NCBI RefSeq assembly: GCF_003014475.1
Contig: NZ_PYGJ01000003.1
Coordinates: 62,001 to 126,000 of the forward strand
Length of the DNA: 64,000 nt
Direction: 5' to 3'
From: Shimia abyssi
GTDB lineage: Bacteria; Pseudomonadota; Alphaproteobacteria; Rhodobacterales; Rhodobacteraceae
The notes under the pieces were generated by a model. The model saw nothing but the letters and a program-made list of their open reading frames with translations. It was not told the origin of the DNA and made no database searches. The number at the start of each line of letters is the position of its first letter. The stretch's first letter is position 1. A program made the translations under genes and the position numbers. Of this stretch, positions 18,281 through 27,303 are shown piece after piece.

Positions 18281-19937
18281 TGGCCTGCGCCTCTGGGTAG
18301 AGATAAGCCTTGAATGGCGCCATGCCGAGGCGCTTGTAGGCGGCAAGGAATGTTTCGGACGCGTCCGTGCGCAATTCAAGATAGCCCAGAACCAGACGTT
18401 CGATGGCCGGGACAATCTCGTCATAGGCAAAGCCGGGGCCTGCACGCTGGCCAATGGCCGCGTCAAAGGTGGCATCACCGCCCAGCGTGATCTGGTAGTT
18501 TTCCACACCCGCGCGGTCGAGGCCCAGAATGCCTATATGGCCGACATGGTGATGCCCACAGGCGTTGATGCAGCCCGAGATCTTGATTTGCAGGTGGCCG
18601 ATATCATGCTCCAGCTTCAACTCATCAAAGCGGGTGGCAATCTGTTGGGCGACCGGGATCGAACGGGCTGTGGCCAGCGCGCAGTAGTCCATACCGGGGC
18701 AGGCGATGATGTCCGACACCAGACCGATATTGGCAGTGTGCAGATCAGCGTCGCGCAGGGCGGCGTAGATCGCGGGCAGGTCTGATTTGTGCACATGCGG
18801 CAGGATCACGTTCTGCTCGTGGCTGATGCGCAGTTCGTCATGGCCGTACTGGCGGGCCAGATCGGCCATCACGCGCATCTGATCAGCGGTTGCATCGCCC
18901 GGTGTGTCGCCGTGCTTTTTGATCGAGATTGTCACGATTGCATAGCCCGGTGCACGGTGGTCGGATAGGTTGGTGTCCGCCCAGCTACGGAAAGCGGGGT
19001 TGGCGTCATATGCGCTGTCGAACTCGGTTGTTGGCGCGTTGCGGAAGGCAGGCGCAGCAAAATGCTCTTCGATCTCCTTGAGCAGCACCTGATCGTAGCC
19101 GCCAAAGGTTTTCTTGACCAAGGCAAAGCGCTCTTCGACGCGGGCGCGGATGTCGTCAATCCCATGTTCATGCACAGTAGTCTTGATGCGTGCTTTGTAT
19201 TTGTTGTCGCGCCGTCCAATCTGGTTCCAGACCGAGACGGTGGCCTCGATGTATGGCAGCAGGTCTTCTTTGCTGACAAAGTCGCTGAGAACCTTGCCGA
19301 TCATCGGGGTGCGCCCCAGTCCGCCGCCGACCAGCACCTGATAGCCAATCTCGCCCGCGTCGTTTTTGACCATACGCACGGCAAGGTCATGTGCCTTGAG
19401 CACGGCGCGGTCATTTTCGGCGCCCGAAACGGCGATTTTGAATTTGCGGCCCATGAACTGGAATTCGGGGTGGTCGGTAGACCACTGGCGGATCAGTTCA
19501 GCAATTGGGCGCGGGTCGACCAGTTCGTCCGCGGCGGCACCGGCAAAGTGGTCGGCGGTCACGTTACGGATGGTATTGCCCGATGTCTGGATCGCGTGCA
19601 GGTTCACTTCGGCCAGCGCATCAAGCATGTCAGGCACGTCGGCCAGTTTGGGCCAGTTATACTGGATGTTCTGACGCGTGGTGAAGTGGCCATAGCCCTT
19701 GTCCCACTTTTCGGCCAGCAGGGCGAGCTTGTCCATCTGCGCCGAGCTGAGCGTGCCATAGGGAATGGCGACGCGCAGCATGTAGGCGTGCAGTTGGAGG
19801 TAAAGACCGTTCATCAGGCGCAGGGGCTTGAACTCGTCCTCGGTCAACGCGCCCGAGATGCGGCGGTTGACCTGTCCGCGGAACTGGCGATTGCGCTCGG
19901 CAAGGAAGGCGGCGTCGAAATCGTTATACTGATACAT
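18270..19937 (-). CDS. cysI: Ferredoxin-dependent sulfite reductase
   Basis: This 555-residue siroheme/[4Fe-4S] enzyme reduces sulfite to sulfide. Cluster ligands are ACPGMDYC and CINACGHHHVGHIG. The conserved substrate segment NIQYNWPKLADVPDMLDAL and the N-terminal ferredoxin-like half-domains are present. It is the single-chain sulfite/nitrite reductase class, not the NADPH-dependent CysJI type, which fits the nearby fpr. Gene order is cobA, DUF2849, cysI, cysH, DUF934. The neighbouring SUMT makes the siroheme precursor this enzyme needs. Assimilatory nitrite reductase is an alternative family reading but is unlikely next to cysH. Confidence 0.93.
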   Translation of the reverse strand: MYQYNDFDAAFLAERNRQFRGQVNRRISGALTEDEFKPLRLMNGLYLQLHAYMLRVAIPYGTLSSAQMDKLALLAEKWDKGYGHFTTRQNIQYNWPKLADVPDMLDALAEVNLHAIQTSGNTIRNVTADHFAGAAADELVDPRPIAELIRQWSTDHPEFQFMGRKFKIAVSGAENDRAVLKAHDLAVRMVKNDAGEIGYQVLVGGGLGRTPMIGKVLSDFVSKEDLLPYIEATVSVWNQIGRRDNKYKARIKTTVHEHGIDDIRARVEERFALVKKTFGGYDQVLLKEIEEHFAAPAFRNAPTTEFDSAYDANPAFRSWADTNLSDHRAPGYAIVTISIKKHGDTPGDATADQMRVMADLARQYGHDELRISHEQNVILPHVHKSDLPAIYAALRDADLHTANIGLVSDIIACPGMDYCALATARSIPVAQQIATRFDELKLEHDIGHLQIKISGCINACGHHHVGHIGILGLDRAGVENYQITLGGDATFDAAIGQRAGPGFAYDEIVPAIERLVLGYLELRTDASETFLAAYKRLGMAPFKAYLYPEAQANAA

Positions 19938-19964
19938 GGCTTGCGTCCTTTGCGAAGTCCCGGA

Positions 19965-20276
19965 TTACACCGACGACGGGCTGAGTTCTTGTTTGCCGTG
20001 GAAATAGTTCGAGGGTCCGGTGCGGCGGAACTCCTCGCGGAAGTGAGTTGGCTCAGGGCCGTTTTCACCCGCAACCGCGTCAGCGAGGTAGACACCAACC
20101 ACAAGGTCGACCTGTTTTGCGGCGTCGAGCAGGCGCAGCTGGGCGTCGGCCTCGTCGGTGAGCAGCGCGGCCTCGGAAAGATCGCGGGTCCACGTGTCCT
20201 GGGCTGTGAGGTAGATCACGTCCCCTTCGAGCAGGGCGTTTGCGGTGATCACTTTTGGCGTAAATGCGCGGGGCAT
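19965..20276 (-). CDS. DUF2849 protein
   Basis: The 103-residue product matches the small DUF2849 family found between SUMT and sulfite reductase in alphaproteobacteria. Typical segments are VITANALLEGDVIYLTAQDTW and PTHFREEFRRTGPSNYFHGK. The start codon at 20276 overlaps the last base of the SUMT stop, so the genes are coupled. No catalytic motif is visible. A role in sulfite or nitrite reductase assembly is inferred only from context. Confidence 0.88.
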   Translation of the reverse strand: MPRAFTPKVITANALLEGDVIYLTAQDTWTRDLSEAALLTDEADAQLRLLDAAKQVDLVVGVYLADAVAGENGPEPTHFREEFRRTGPSNYFHGKQELSPSSV

Positions 20277-21094
20277 CAGGCGAGCTCCTGTGAGAGTAGG
20301 GGTGATTGGGTCGTGTGGCGTGAAATGGCAGTATCGCGCGGGGCGAGGCCGAAGAGCGTGAGCGCCGGTGCGCCGCTGGTCAGGGTTTGCAGTGCGTCGG
20401 GCAGGTTGGCGAGCGAGGTCACGATCACACGTTCATCGGGGCGCGAGGCGTTTTCGACGATGGTAACAGGTGTGTCCGGGTTTGCGCCGTGCATGATCAT
20501 ACGCCCTTGGATAAAGCGCGCGGCCTTGAGGCCCATATAGATTGCGGCAACTTCGCCGGGGCGGGCCAGTGCCTGCCAGTCCTGATCTGCAAAACCTTTG
20601 GTATCGTGACCGGTCAAGAGACGTACCGAGGCGTTTCGGCCGCGTTTGGTCAGCGCCTGCCCGATGCTGGCCACAGCCGACGAGGCGGCGGTGATGCCGG
20701 GGATGATCGTGTAGGGCAAATCGGCGGCATCAAGTGCGTCGATCTCTTCGTCCAGACGGGCGAAAAGCGCGCAATCGCCGCCCTTGATCCGCGCCACGCG
20801 CAGGCTCGCGCGGGCATGGCGGACGATCAGAGCGTTGATGTGCTCTTGGTCGGTGGATGGGCCAAAACCCTGTTTGCCGACATTTATTAACTGCGCAGAT
20901 GGATTGGCCAGCGCCAGAACATCAGCGCCAACAAGGCGGTCATGGATCACGACGTCAGCGTTCTGCAACGCACGCAGCGCTTTCAGCGTCAACAACTCAA
21001 CGTCACCGGGGCCCGCACCGACAAAGACCACCTGTCCCGGAGTGGGCAGGGTGGCGGCGCCGTTTGCTGGTATTGTGATCGTGGACGAGGCCAT
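20276..21094 (-). CDS. cobA: Uroporphyrinogen-III C-methyltransferase (SUMT)
   Basis: SUMT methylates uroporphyrinogen III at C2 and C7 to precorrin-2, the branch point to siroheme and cobalamin. The 272-residue product shows VFVGAGPGDVELLTLKALRAL at the start, VVIHDRLVG, RIKGGDCALFARLDEEI and PGITAASSAVASIG, all family signatures. The start MASSTITIPANG at 21094 has CGGAGC 6 bases upstream; the in-frame extension to 21178 is not conserved. Leading the cys operon, it most likely supplies siroheme for CysI. No dehydrogenase/ferrochelatase (CysG N-terminal) domain is fused, so that activity must lie elsewhere. Confidence 0.92.
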   Translation of the reverse strand: MASSTITIPANGAATLPTPGQVVFVGAGPGDVELLTLKALRALQNADVVIHDRLVGADVLALANPSAQLINVGKQGFGPSTDQEHINALIVRHARASLRVARIKGGDCALFARLDEEIDALDAADLPYTIIPGITAASSAVASIGQALTKRGRNASVRLLTGHDTKGFADQDWQALARPGEVAAIYMGLKAARFIQGRMIMHGANPDTPVTIVENASRPDERVIVTSLANLPDALQTLTSGAPALTLFGLAPRDTAISRHTTQSPLLSQELA

Positions 21095-21235
21095 GAAAGT
21101 GCTCCGTGTGTTTGACTTAAGCTGCAATATAGGAAATATTCCCCCATATCCGCTAGATATTGGCGAAAATAGAAACATACGTTCTGGTTGATTGGCCGAG
21201 GGGCACGGTTGTTCTAGAATCCGAGGGAAATTGGG
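21095..21235. promoter_or_regulatory. Divergent promoter region of the cys operon and its Lrp-type regulator
   Basis: The 141 bases between cobA and the Lrp-type gene are AT-rich, with the short palindrome GGAAATATTCC at 21132-21142 embedded in a longer imperfect repeat. This is a reasonable place for the regulator and for both promoters. No firm -35/-10 pair can be assigned. Confidence 0.4.
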
Positions 21236-21697
21236 ATGTCATTGCGAATAGACGAGATGGACAAGAAAATCCTTGGCGAGTTGCAACGTGATGCGGCGCA
21301 ATCGTTGGATGAAATTGCCAAGCGCGTGGGGTCGTCAAAGACGCCAGTGTGGAACCGGATTCGCAAGCTGCGCGAGGCGGGCGTGATCCGACAGCAGACG
21401 GTTTTACTGGATGCTGAGGCGCTGGGTTTTGAGGCCTGTTTCTTCGTGTTGATCCGCACATCTGAGCATGAAGCGGATTGGCAGGCTAAGTTTTTGAAAG
21501 CATTGCGTGAACGCCCCGAAGTGTTGGAGGCGCACAGATTGGCTGGGGATATCGACTATATCCTGAAAGTGCAGGTGCAGAATGCGCGGGCCTATGACAC
21601 GTTTTATCAGGCGCTGATTTCAGAGGTGAAAGTGCACAATGTAACCGCATTGCTGTCGATGGAAGAAATCAAGTCGACAACGATGTTGCCGCTTTAG
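21236..21697 (+). CDS. Lrp/AsnC-family transcriptional regulator
   Basis: The 153-residue product has an N-terminal winged HTH (LDEIAKRVGSSKTPVWNRIRKLREAGVI) and a C-terminal RAM ligand-binding domain (VLEAHRLAGDIDYILKVQVQ). Family members sense amino acids. Being divergent from the cobA-cysIH operon, it is a good candidate regulator of sulfur assimilation, perhaps sensing cysteine or a precursor; this is inference from position. ATG 21236 follows GAGGGAAATTGGG. Its stop overlaps the stop of the adenylate cyclase gene on the other strand by 4 bases. Confidence 0.92.
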   Translation: MSLRIDEMDKKILGELQRDAAQSLDEIAKRVGSSKTPVWNRIRKLREAGVIRQQTVLLDAEALGFEACFFVLIRTSEHEADWQAKFLKALRERPEVLEAHRLAGDIDYILKVQVQNARAYDTFYQALISEVKVHNVTALLSMEEIKSTTMLPL

Positions 21698-22854
21698 ATT
21701 TGGAACAATTCGATCGGGTTATGGACGCAGCGAATGGGGTGTTGTCCGATGCTCTGGCCAAGTTGCGGCGCGTGTTCGGCTACATGAGAAGTAAACAAAG
21801 CCTTATGCCCTAGGGTCTTGCACAGACCTTGTAAGCGACTGGCGATGTTCACGGGCGGCCCAACCACGGTGTAGTCGAGCCGGTCGGGACTGCCTATATT
21901 GCCGAAAGTGAGCCGGCCGAAATCGGCGCTAAGGACAAAGTCGATCTGTTCGCGGTTCTCCTTGGTGGCGCTTTGGTTGAACTTTGCCAGCCGATCCAGC
22001 GAGTCACGGGAGGCGGCCACGGCGGCTGCACACGCCTGTGCAGCGGACTCTTGGGCAAAGATGGCCAGCACGCCATCCCCCATGAATTTCAGAACGTCGC
22101 CCCCATTTGCGCGCACAGCATCGACGATGATTTCAAAGTAATCTCCCATGTGGTTCAAAAGTTTAGCTTCGGGCCAGGATTCAGATTTGGCGGTAAAGCC
22201 GCGAAGATCGGCGACAAGGATGGCGGCCGAGACCGAGCGATGCTCGCCCCGCCGGATATGTCCGTGGCCGATTTCGGTGGCCGGAGCCTCGCCCAGATAG
22301 GTGCGCAACAGGCTTTGACGGGATTCACGCATGGAAATCGGCTCCATCGCGGCGGCCAGAGCGTGGCGGGTGCCTTCGACAAGGTCGAGTTGATCGTCGG
22401 TAAACCCGGTGGCGCAATTGGTGGTAAGGCTCGCGCCCTGAACGGTGCCGTTGCTGTATCTGAGAGGAATGACAAAGAAATCGGTTGCACCATCTTCGGC
22501 CAGTTCGGAATAAAGGCTATGTTCCTGAGAAAGATCTAGATCCATGATGCGTTTTCGCAGTGACGTGCCCTTGGTCGAGATGTGCTCGAATGGGCTGCCT
22601 TTCCAAGCCGAGGTATTGAGGACCGTGGCGCGGATTACGTATTTGTGAGTTGTTTCCGGTGTCCAGATAATGCCCCATGCGCTGAGAATGGGGTTTGAGT
22701 AGGACTGTGCCACCCGAACCCGTACCAGAGGCACACCCATGATGACCAGCCGCTCACAGTATTCTCGAACGACGGCCTCGGGATCACCAATCAGGCGTCC
22801 TTCGGTAATGAGCCAAGTGTTCAGGTCGTGTTGTGACAGGGATTTAGCATTCAT
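21694..22854 (-). CDS. Class III adenylate cyclase
   Basis: The 386-residue product ends in a class III cyclase catalytic domain. The metal-binding aspartates are D216 in ILVADLRGFT and D260 in LKFMGDGVLAIF; the transition-state motif is YTVVGPPVNIASR. The N-terminal 190 residues form a GAF-like sensory region seen in rhizobial and Rhodobacterales cyclases. No membrane helix is apparent, so it should be cytoplasmic and make cAMP; a guanylate cyclase activity cannot be excluded. It is likely single-gene, with the P450 gene upstream on the same strand after a 30-base gap. Confidence 0.9.
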   Translation of the reverse strand: MNAKSLSQHDLNTWLITEGRLIGDPEAVVREYCERLVIMGVPLVRVRVAQSYSNPILSAWGIIWTPETTHKYVIRATVLNTSAWKGSPFEHISTKGTSLRKRIMDLDLSQEHSLYSELAEDGATDFFVIPLRYSNGTVQGASLTTNCATGFTDDQLDLVEGTRHALAAAMEPISMRESRQSLLRTYLGEAPATEIGHGHIRRGEHRSVSAAILVADLRGFTAKSESWPEAKLLNHMGDYFEIIVDAVRANGGDVLKFMGDGVLAIFAQESAAQACAAAVAASRDSLDRLAKFNQSATKENREQIDFVLSADFGRLTFGNIGSPDRLDYTVVGPPVNIASRLQGLCKTLGHKALFTSHVAEHAPQLGQSIGQHPIRCVHNPIELFQI

Positions 22855-22885
22855 TGAGCTAGTGTCAGTGCCTAAAAATATGAAT

Positions 22886-24085
22886 TCAACCCCTTGGTGA
22901 CGTATCCGAGAACACTTCTAACCGAGAAAGGCCATGAAAGTGGTAGGTGTTGGCGTAGGCTGGAGGTTGGGTCAAGCGTAGATTTGGGCAGCGGTCAAAC
23001 AGGATGGGCAGGGCGATCTGCATTTCGAGGCGCGCAAGCGGCGCACCGACGCAGAAATGGATGCCGCCGCCAAAGCTGGTGTTGGTGACGATGGGGCGGT
23101 TTGGGCGGAACTGGTCCGGTTCGTCCCAGACGCCGGGGTCGCGATTGGCCGCGCCCAGCAGCAAGGCGACCTGATCGCCGCGTCTGAAAGTATGACCGGC
23201 GACCTCGATATCCTCATAAGCGTAGCGGGTGAACATGTGCAGCGGCGGGTCGTAGCGCAGGATTTCTTCGACCGTTGTGTCGATGGCATTTGGCAGAAGG
23301 CAGGAGAGGTCGGAGCCCTGTTCGAGCAGGGTTTTCACGCCGTTGCCCAGCGAGTGCACCGTGGCCTCGTGCCCGGCGTTTAGCACAAGTATGCAGGTCG
23401 TGATCAGTTCGGGTGTTGAGAGCTTTTCGCCCTCTTCCTCGGCTTCGATCAGACGGGTGATCAGGTCGTCACGCGGCGTTTTGCGGCGGGTATTGATATA
23501 GTCGGTCAGGAAGGTGGAGAATTCGGATGCAGCTGCCGCGGCAGCGTCTTCATCTGCGCGGGTGCGGCTGGCCATATACATGGCGACCATCGCATGGGAC
23601 CATCGCAGGAATTGCGGCGCCATGTCATCAGGCACACCCAGCAGGCGTGCAATTGTAATTACGGGCACCTGATCGCAGTAGGTTGCAAGGAGATTGTGAG
23701 GCTGATCCGGAAAGGCGTCGATCAGGGAGTGGCACAATGTTTCGATACCGGGGCGCAAATCGGTGATGGCGCGGCTGGTGAAGGCGCGCAACACAAGGGA
23801 GCGCAGCCGTTTGTGGCGCGGCCCCTCGAGTTCGAGCATGGAGTGATTTTCCACGGCATAGAAAGGTTCGAGATGCTGCGGGATCGGCTTGGCCAGCTCG
23901 GGCGGAACCTCGCGCCCAAAACGACGATCCTTGAAGATCATATTGACCATCGCATGCGACAGCACGGCAGGCATGTCGTAATCCTGCCAGTGAAACAGTT
24001 TTGTCTGTGTGCGGGCCTGTTCATAGAAACTGTAAGGATTTTGGACAAAGGCCGGGTCGGTCGGGGATTGGTGCAACGTGATCAT
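22886..24085 (-). CDS. Cytochrome P450
   Basis: This 399-residue soluble bacterial P450 monooxygenase has the heme-thiolate loop FGGGIHFCVGAPLARLE with cysteine 345, the I-helix oxygen-activation motif AGHEATV and the K-helix EEILR. The protein has no membrane anchor and is of CYP class I type, needing a ferredoxin and reductase supplied from elsewhere. No ferredoxin gene is adjacent. The substrate is unknown. Its start at 24085 (MITLHQSPTDPAFVQNPY) matches family N-termini. It is divergent from dctB. Confidence 0.93.
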   Translation of the reverse strand: MITLHQSPTDPAFVQNPYSFYEQARTQTKLFHWQDYDMPAVLSHAMVNMIFKDRRFGREVPPELAKPIPQHLEPFYAVENHSMLELEGPRHKRLRSLVLRAFTSRAITDLRPGIETLCHSLIDAFPDQPHNLLATYCDQVPVITIARLLGVPDDMAPQFLRWSHAMVAMYMASRTRADEDAAAAAASEFSTFLTDYINTRRKTPRDDLITRLIEAEEEGEKLSTPELITTCILVLNAGHEATVHSLGNGVKTLLEQGSDLSCLLPNAIDTTVEEILRYDPPLHMFTRYAYEDIEVAGHTFRRGDQVALLLGAANRDPGVWDEPDQFRPNRPIVTNTSFGGGIHFCVGAPLARLEMQIALPILFDRCPNLRLTQPPAYANTYHFHGLSRLEVFSDTSPRG

Positions 24086-24261
24086 GCGGCGCAGTTTCTA
24101 CGGCAAGCGGGGAAAGGCAAGGGGGCGTGATCCAATTGTGCGCTACCGCGCGCAGATTCGAGTTTGATGTTGGGTGACGTATTTGATGCGAGGGTGTTTT
24201 TGCGTGGAGATGCCATGATCGCGGCTCGCAGTAAGGCGATGTTGGGTTTAGGGTGTTCTAG

Positions 24262-26022
24262 ATGAGGACTTGGATACGACATCGGGGCGCGATCTTTGCG
24301 CTGTTTTTATTGGCGCTTGCGGTGGTGGCCGGGGGGGTCTGGCGCGTGGGATATGGTCAGGCGCTGGACCAGTTGGCACAACGTGGCGAAGCTGATCTGG
24401 CGCTGGAGGCGGATCGGTTGACGGCGCAGTTGCGGCGCTATCAGGAGCTGGCTGTGTTGATGGCCGAACATCCCACGCTGGCGGCTTTGGTTCAGGGGGA
24501 GGGGAATACGGCGGCGGCTGAGGCATTGCTGTTGGATGCGGCAGACAAGACTGCGGCGCTGGATCTGGTGTTTGCGCGGGCAGATGGCGCGGTGATTGTA
24601 TCGGCCCACGGTGCGGCTGTACCGGCGCGTGATTTGCTGAACACACCGTATTTTGAGCGCGCTTTGCACGGCGCTTTGGGGACGCATCATGCGGTGGTGA
24701 CGCAGGACGGGCAGCGGGCGTTTTACTTTGCGTCGCCCAGTTTTGGGCCTGACGGGCGCGTGGTGGCGGTGCTGGTGGTGATCGTCGACATTGAGATTGT
24801 CGAAGAGAATTGGCGCGGCGATGGGCCGGCAGTTTATTTTGTGGACCTGGTGGGCGAAGTTTTCATTTCCAACCGATCCGAGCTGTTGTTGTGGCAGCGA
24901 CGCGGCGGCGACAGTGGCCTTGTGCCCCCGGTCGGGGCCGCCCCGCCGTTTCGCGAGTTTTATCGCTCGGGGCACGAGCTGTGGCGTGTCGATTGGGGGC
25001 CGTATATTCCAGCGCGGGCATTACATATCGTGCAGGATTTGCCGCTGATCGAAATGCAGGGAGAGGCGCTTGTGGACGTGGCCCCGGCATTGCGGCTGGC
25101 GGGGTTGCAGGCTGCATTTGTTGCGGCGGTCGCGATGGTGCTGGGGCTGTTCCTGTGGCAGGCGGTGGAACGCCGCAGGGTCTTGGCAGAGGCAAATGTG
25201 GAGCTGGAAGAGCGGGTTGCGGCGCGCACCAAGGCGCTCAGCGACACGAACATTGCCCTGCGCCGCGAGATTTTGGAGCGTCAAGATGCCGAAGCCGCGT
25301 TGAAGCGCGCACAGGCGGATCTGGTGCAGGCAGGTAAGCTGAGCGCACTGGGGCAGATGAGTGCGGGGATCAGTCATGAGTTGAATCAGCCGTTGATGGC
25401 GATCCAGAGCTTTGCAGAGAATGGTGAGCGATTTCTGGACAAGGGGCGCACCGAGAAGGCTGGAGAGAACCTTGGACGGATTGCGCAGATGGCCACGCGT
25501 ATGGCGCGTATCATCAAGAACCTGCGCGCCTTTGCCCGCAATGAGAGTGAGCCTATGGGGCGTGTAGATTTGCGCGCTGTGATCGGGCAAGCGGTTGAAC
25601 TGACCGAAGCGCGGTTGCGTCAGGATGACATTACCCTCAGTTGGAATGCCAAGGGCACGCCGGTTTATGCGTTGGGGGGGGAGGTTCGCTTGGGGCAGGT
25701 GTTTGTGAACCTGATCAACAACGCCGCCGATGCCATGGTGGATGCGCCGAAAAAGGCGATTACGATTGATCTGGAGGCGGGCCCGCGGCTTTGTGTAGTG
25801 GTACGCGACACGGGGCCGGGTATTGCCGAGCCGGATCGGATATTTGATCCGTTTTACACCACGAGAGAGGTGGGTAGTTCTGAGGGTATGGGGCTGGGCC
25901 TGTCGATTTCCTATGGTCTGGTGCAGAGTTTTGGGGGAAACATTCGCGGGACAAATGCAGAGGATGGTGGTGCGGTGTTCACGGTAGAGCTTGAGTATTG
26001 GCAAGAGGATCAGGTGGCATGA
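24262..26022 (+). CDS. dctB: C4-dicarboxylate sensor histidine kinase
   Basis: The 586-residue DctB-type kinase has two membrane helices (near residues 11-30 and about 275-297) that enclose a periplasmic PAS-like (dCache) sensor domain. A coiled linker, the H-box GQMSAGISHELNQPLMAIQ and an ATPase domain with NLINNAADAMVDAP (N box), RDTGPGIAEPDRIFDPFYTT and GLGLSISYGLV follow. It senses C4-dicarboxylates and phosphorylates the DctD partner, whose start overlaps its stop (ATGA). The dctPQM transporter lies 2.4 kb downstream, so the signalling and transport genes are clustered. Confidence 0.9.
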   Translation: MRTWIRHRGAIFALFLLALAVVAGGVWRVGYGQALDQLAQRGEADLALEADRLTAQLRRYQELAVLMAEHPTLAALVQGEGNTAAAEALLLDAADKTAALDLVFARADGAVIVSAHGAAVPARDLLNTPYFERALHGALGTHHAVVTQDGQRAFYFASPSFGPDGRVVAVLVVIVDIEIVEENWRGDGPAVYFVDLVGEVFISNRSELLLWQRRGGDSGLVPPVGAAPPFREFYRSGHELWRVDWGPYIPARALHIVQDLPLIEMQGEALVDVAPALRLAGLQAAFVAAVAMVLGLFLWQAVERRRVLAEANVELEERVAARTKALSDTNIALRREILERQDAEAALKRAQADLVQAGKLSALGQMSAGISHELNQPLMAIQSFAENGERFLDKGRTEKAGENLGRIAQMATRMARIIKNLRAFARNESEPMGRVDLRAVIGQAVELTEARLRQDDITLSWNAKGTPVYALGGEVRLGQVFVNLINNAADAMVDAPKKAITIDLEAGPRLCVVVRDTGPGIAEPDRIFDPFYTTREVGSSEGMGLGLSISYGLVQSFGGNIRGTNAEDGGAVFTVELEYWQEDQVA

Positions 26023-27245
26023 GCGCGCCGGTTTTGGTGGTGGATGACGACCCGATGGTGCGCGAGGCGCTGACGCAGACGCTGGAGCTGGAAGAGTTTG
26101 ACGTGATCGCGGCGGGATCGTTTGTGGAGGCCAAGGACCATATCACGCGCGAGTTTGCCGGGGTGATCCTGTCGGATATGCGAATGCCAGGACGGGATGG
26201 GTTTCATCTGTTGGAGTTTACTCAAGGCACGGACGCAGCCTTGCCTGTGATACTGTTGACGGGCGAAGGTGACATTCCGATGGCGGTTCGGGCGATGGCG
26301 ATGGGGGCATTTGGGTTTCTGGAAAAGCCCTGCGCGCCAGCGGAATTGGTCGGGGTGATCAACAGGGCGGTGTCAGCGCGAGATATGGCGCTGGAAAATC
26401 GGCGACTCAAGGAACAACTGGAGACTGGGGACGCGGCGGCGCGGATGCTGTTTGGCGACAGCGCGTTGGCCAATGGGTTGCGCGATACAGTGCGGAGGGT
26501 GGCGCGGATTGGAGCGGAGGTGCTGGTCACGGGTGCACCGGGGACCGGGATTTCCAAGGTGGCCGAGGTCATCCATCTTTGTTCCGCGCAAGGCAAAGGC
26601 CCGTTTGGCAAACATACAGCCGCTGGCATGACGTCAGGACGGTTGCACGAGGTTGTTGCCGATGCGACGGGAGGGAGCCTGTTTCTGGATGAGATCCAGG
26701 CGATGCCAATGGAAACGCAATTTACGCTGATGTCGATCATGGAACAAGGCACGCACCCTCGGATGATCTTTGGGTCAGCGGCACAGCTGCAGGAAGCGGT
26801 GCAGGCCGGTCGGCTGCATGGTGATCTGTATTACCGGCTGGATGCATTGCAGGTGCGTATTCCGTCTGTATCCGAACGGCCCGAAGATATTCCGGTGCTG
26901 TTTCGCCACTACGTGGCGCAGGCCGCGGAACAATCTGGTGTGATTGCCCCAGAAGTGACACCCGAGGTGGTGTCCGGGTTGATGGCGCGGGACTGGCCGG
27001 GCAATGCGCGCGCGCTGATGAGCGTGGCGATGCGGTTTGTTCTCGGCTTATCTGGCGAAGAGACGCAAGGTGGCGGGCTTGGGCTGGCCGAGCAGATGGC
27101 GCAGGTTGAACGGTCATTGCTGGTCGAGGCGCTGCGGCGGCATGGCGGCCGGGCGGCTGTGGCCGCAGAGGCACTGAAGCTGCCGCGCAAAACTATGTAT
27201 GACAAGTTGGCAAAATATGGACTGAAGCCGGAGGAGTTTCGCTGA
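26019..27245 (+). CDS. dctD: DctD-type response regulator with eroded AAA+ domain
   Basis: The product is 408 residues. The receiver domain is intact (D53 phospho-acceptor in LSDMRMPG, T81, K103). The central domain is recognisable (Walker B SLFLDE, DLYYRLDALQVRIPSVSERPEDI) but lacks the essential parts of a sigma-54 activator. The Walker A reads GAPGTGIS, with isoleucine 178 instead of lysine, and the whole segment that should hold the GAFTGA loop is missing, about 20 residues. A Fis-type HTH ends the protein (AAEALKLPRKTMYDKLAKYG). It should still bind DNA and be phosphorylated by DctB, but probably acts on sigma-70 promoters, as reported for Rhodobacter NtrC, which also lacks GAFTGA. Confidence 0.9.
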   Translation: MSAPVLVVDDDPMVREALTQTLELEEFDVIAAGSFVEAKDHITREFAGVILSDMRMPGRDGFHLLEFTQGTDAALPVILLTGEGDIPMAVRAMAMGAFGFLEKPCAPAELVGVINRAVSARDMALENRRLKEQLETGDAAARMLFGDSALANGLRDTVRRVARIGAEVLVTGAPGTGISKVAEVIHLCSAQGKGPFGKHTAAGMTSGRLHEVVADATGGSLFLDEIQAMPMETQFTLMSIMEQGTHPRMIFGSAAQLQEAVQAGRLHGDLYYRLDALQVRIPSVSERPEDIPVLFRHYVAQAAEQSGVIAPEVTPEVVSGLMARDWPGNARALMSVAMRFVLGLSGEETQGGGLGLAEQMAQVERSLLVEALRRHGGRAAVAAEALKLPRKTMYDKLAKYGLKPEEFR

Positions 27246-27303
27246 CACGACGGATATCCCGGCGCGGTGCGTAGAAGTGCCATTGCAACAATGGAGGTGC
27301 GCC

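Noticed and set aside
19062-20540. 492-codon open frame on the plus strand
   Set aside because: It lies antisense to cysI, DUF2849 and cobA, whose proteins have clear cofactor motifs. The frame has no domain and reflects GC-rich codon use.
25021-26004. 327-codon minus-strand frame
   Set aside because: Antisense to the DctB kinase domain, with shadow-type composition.
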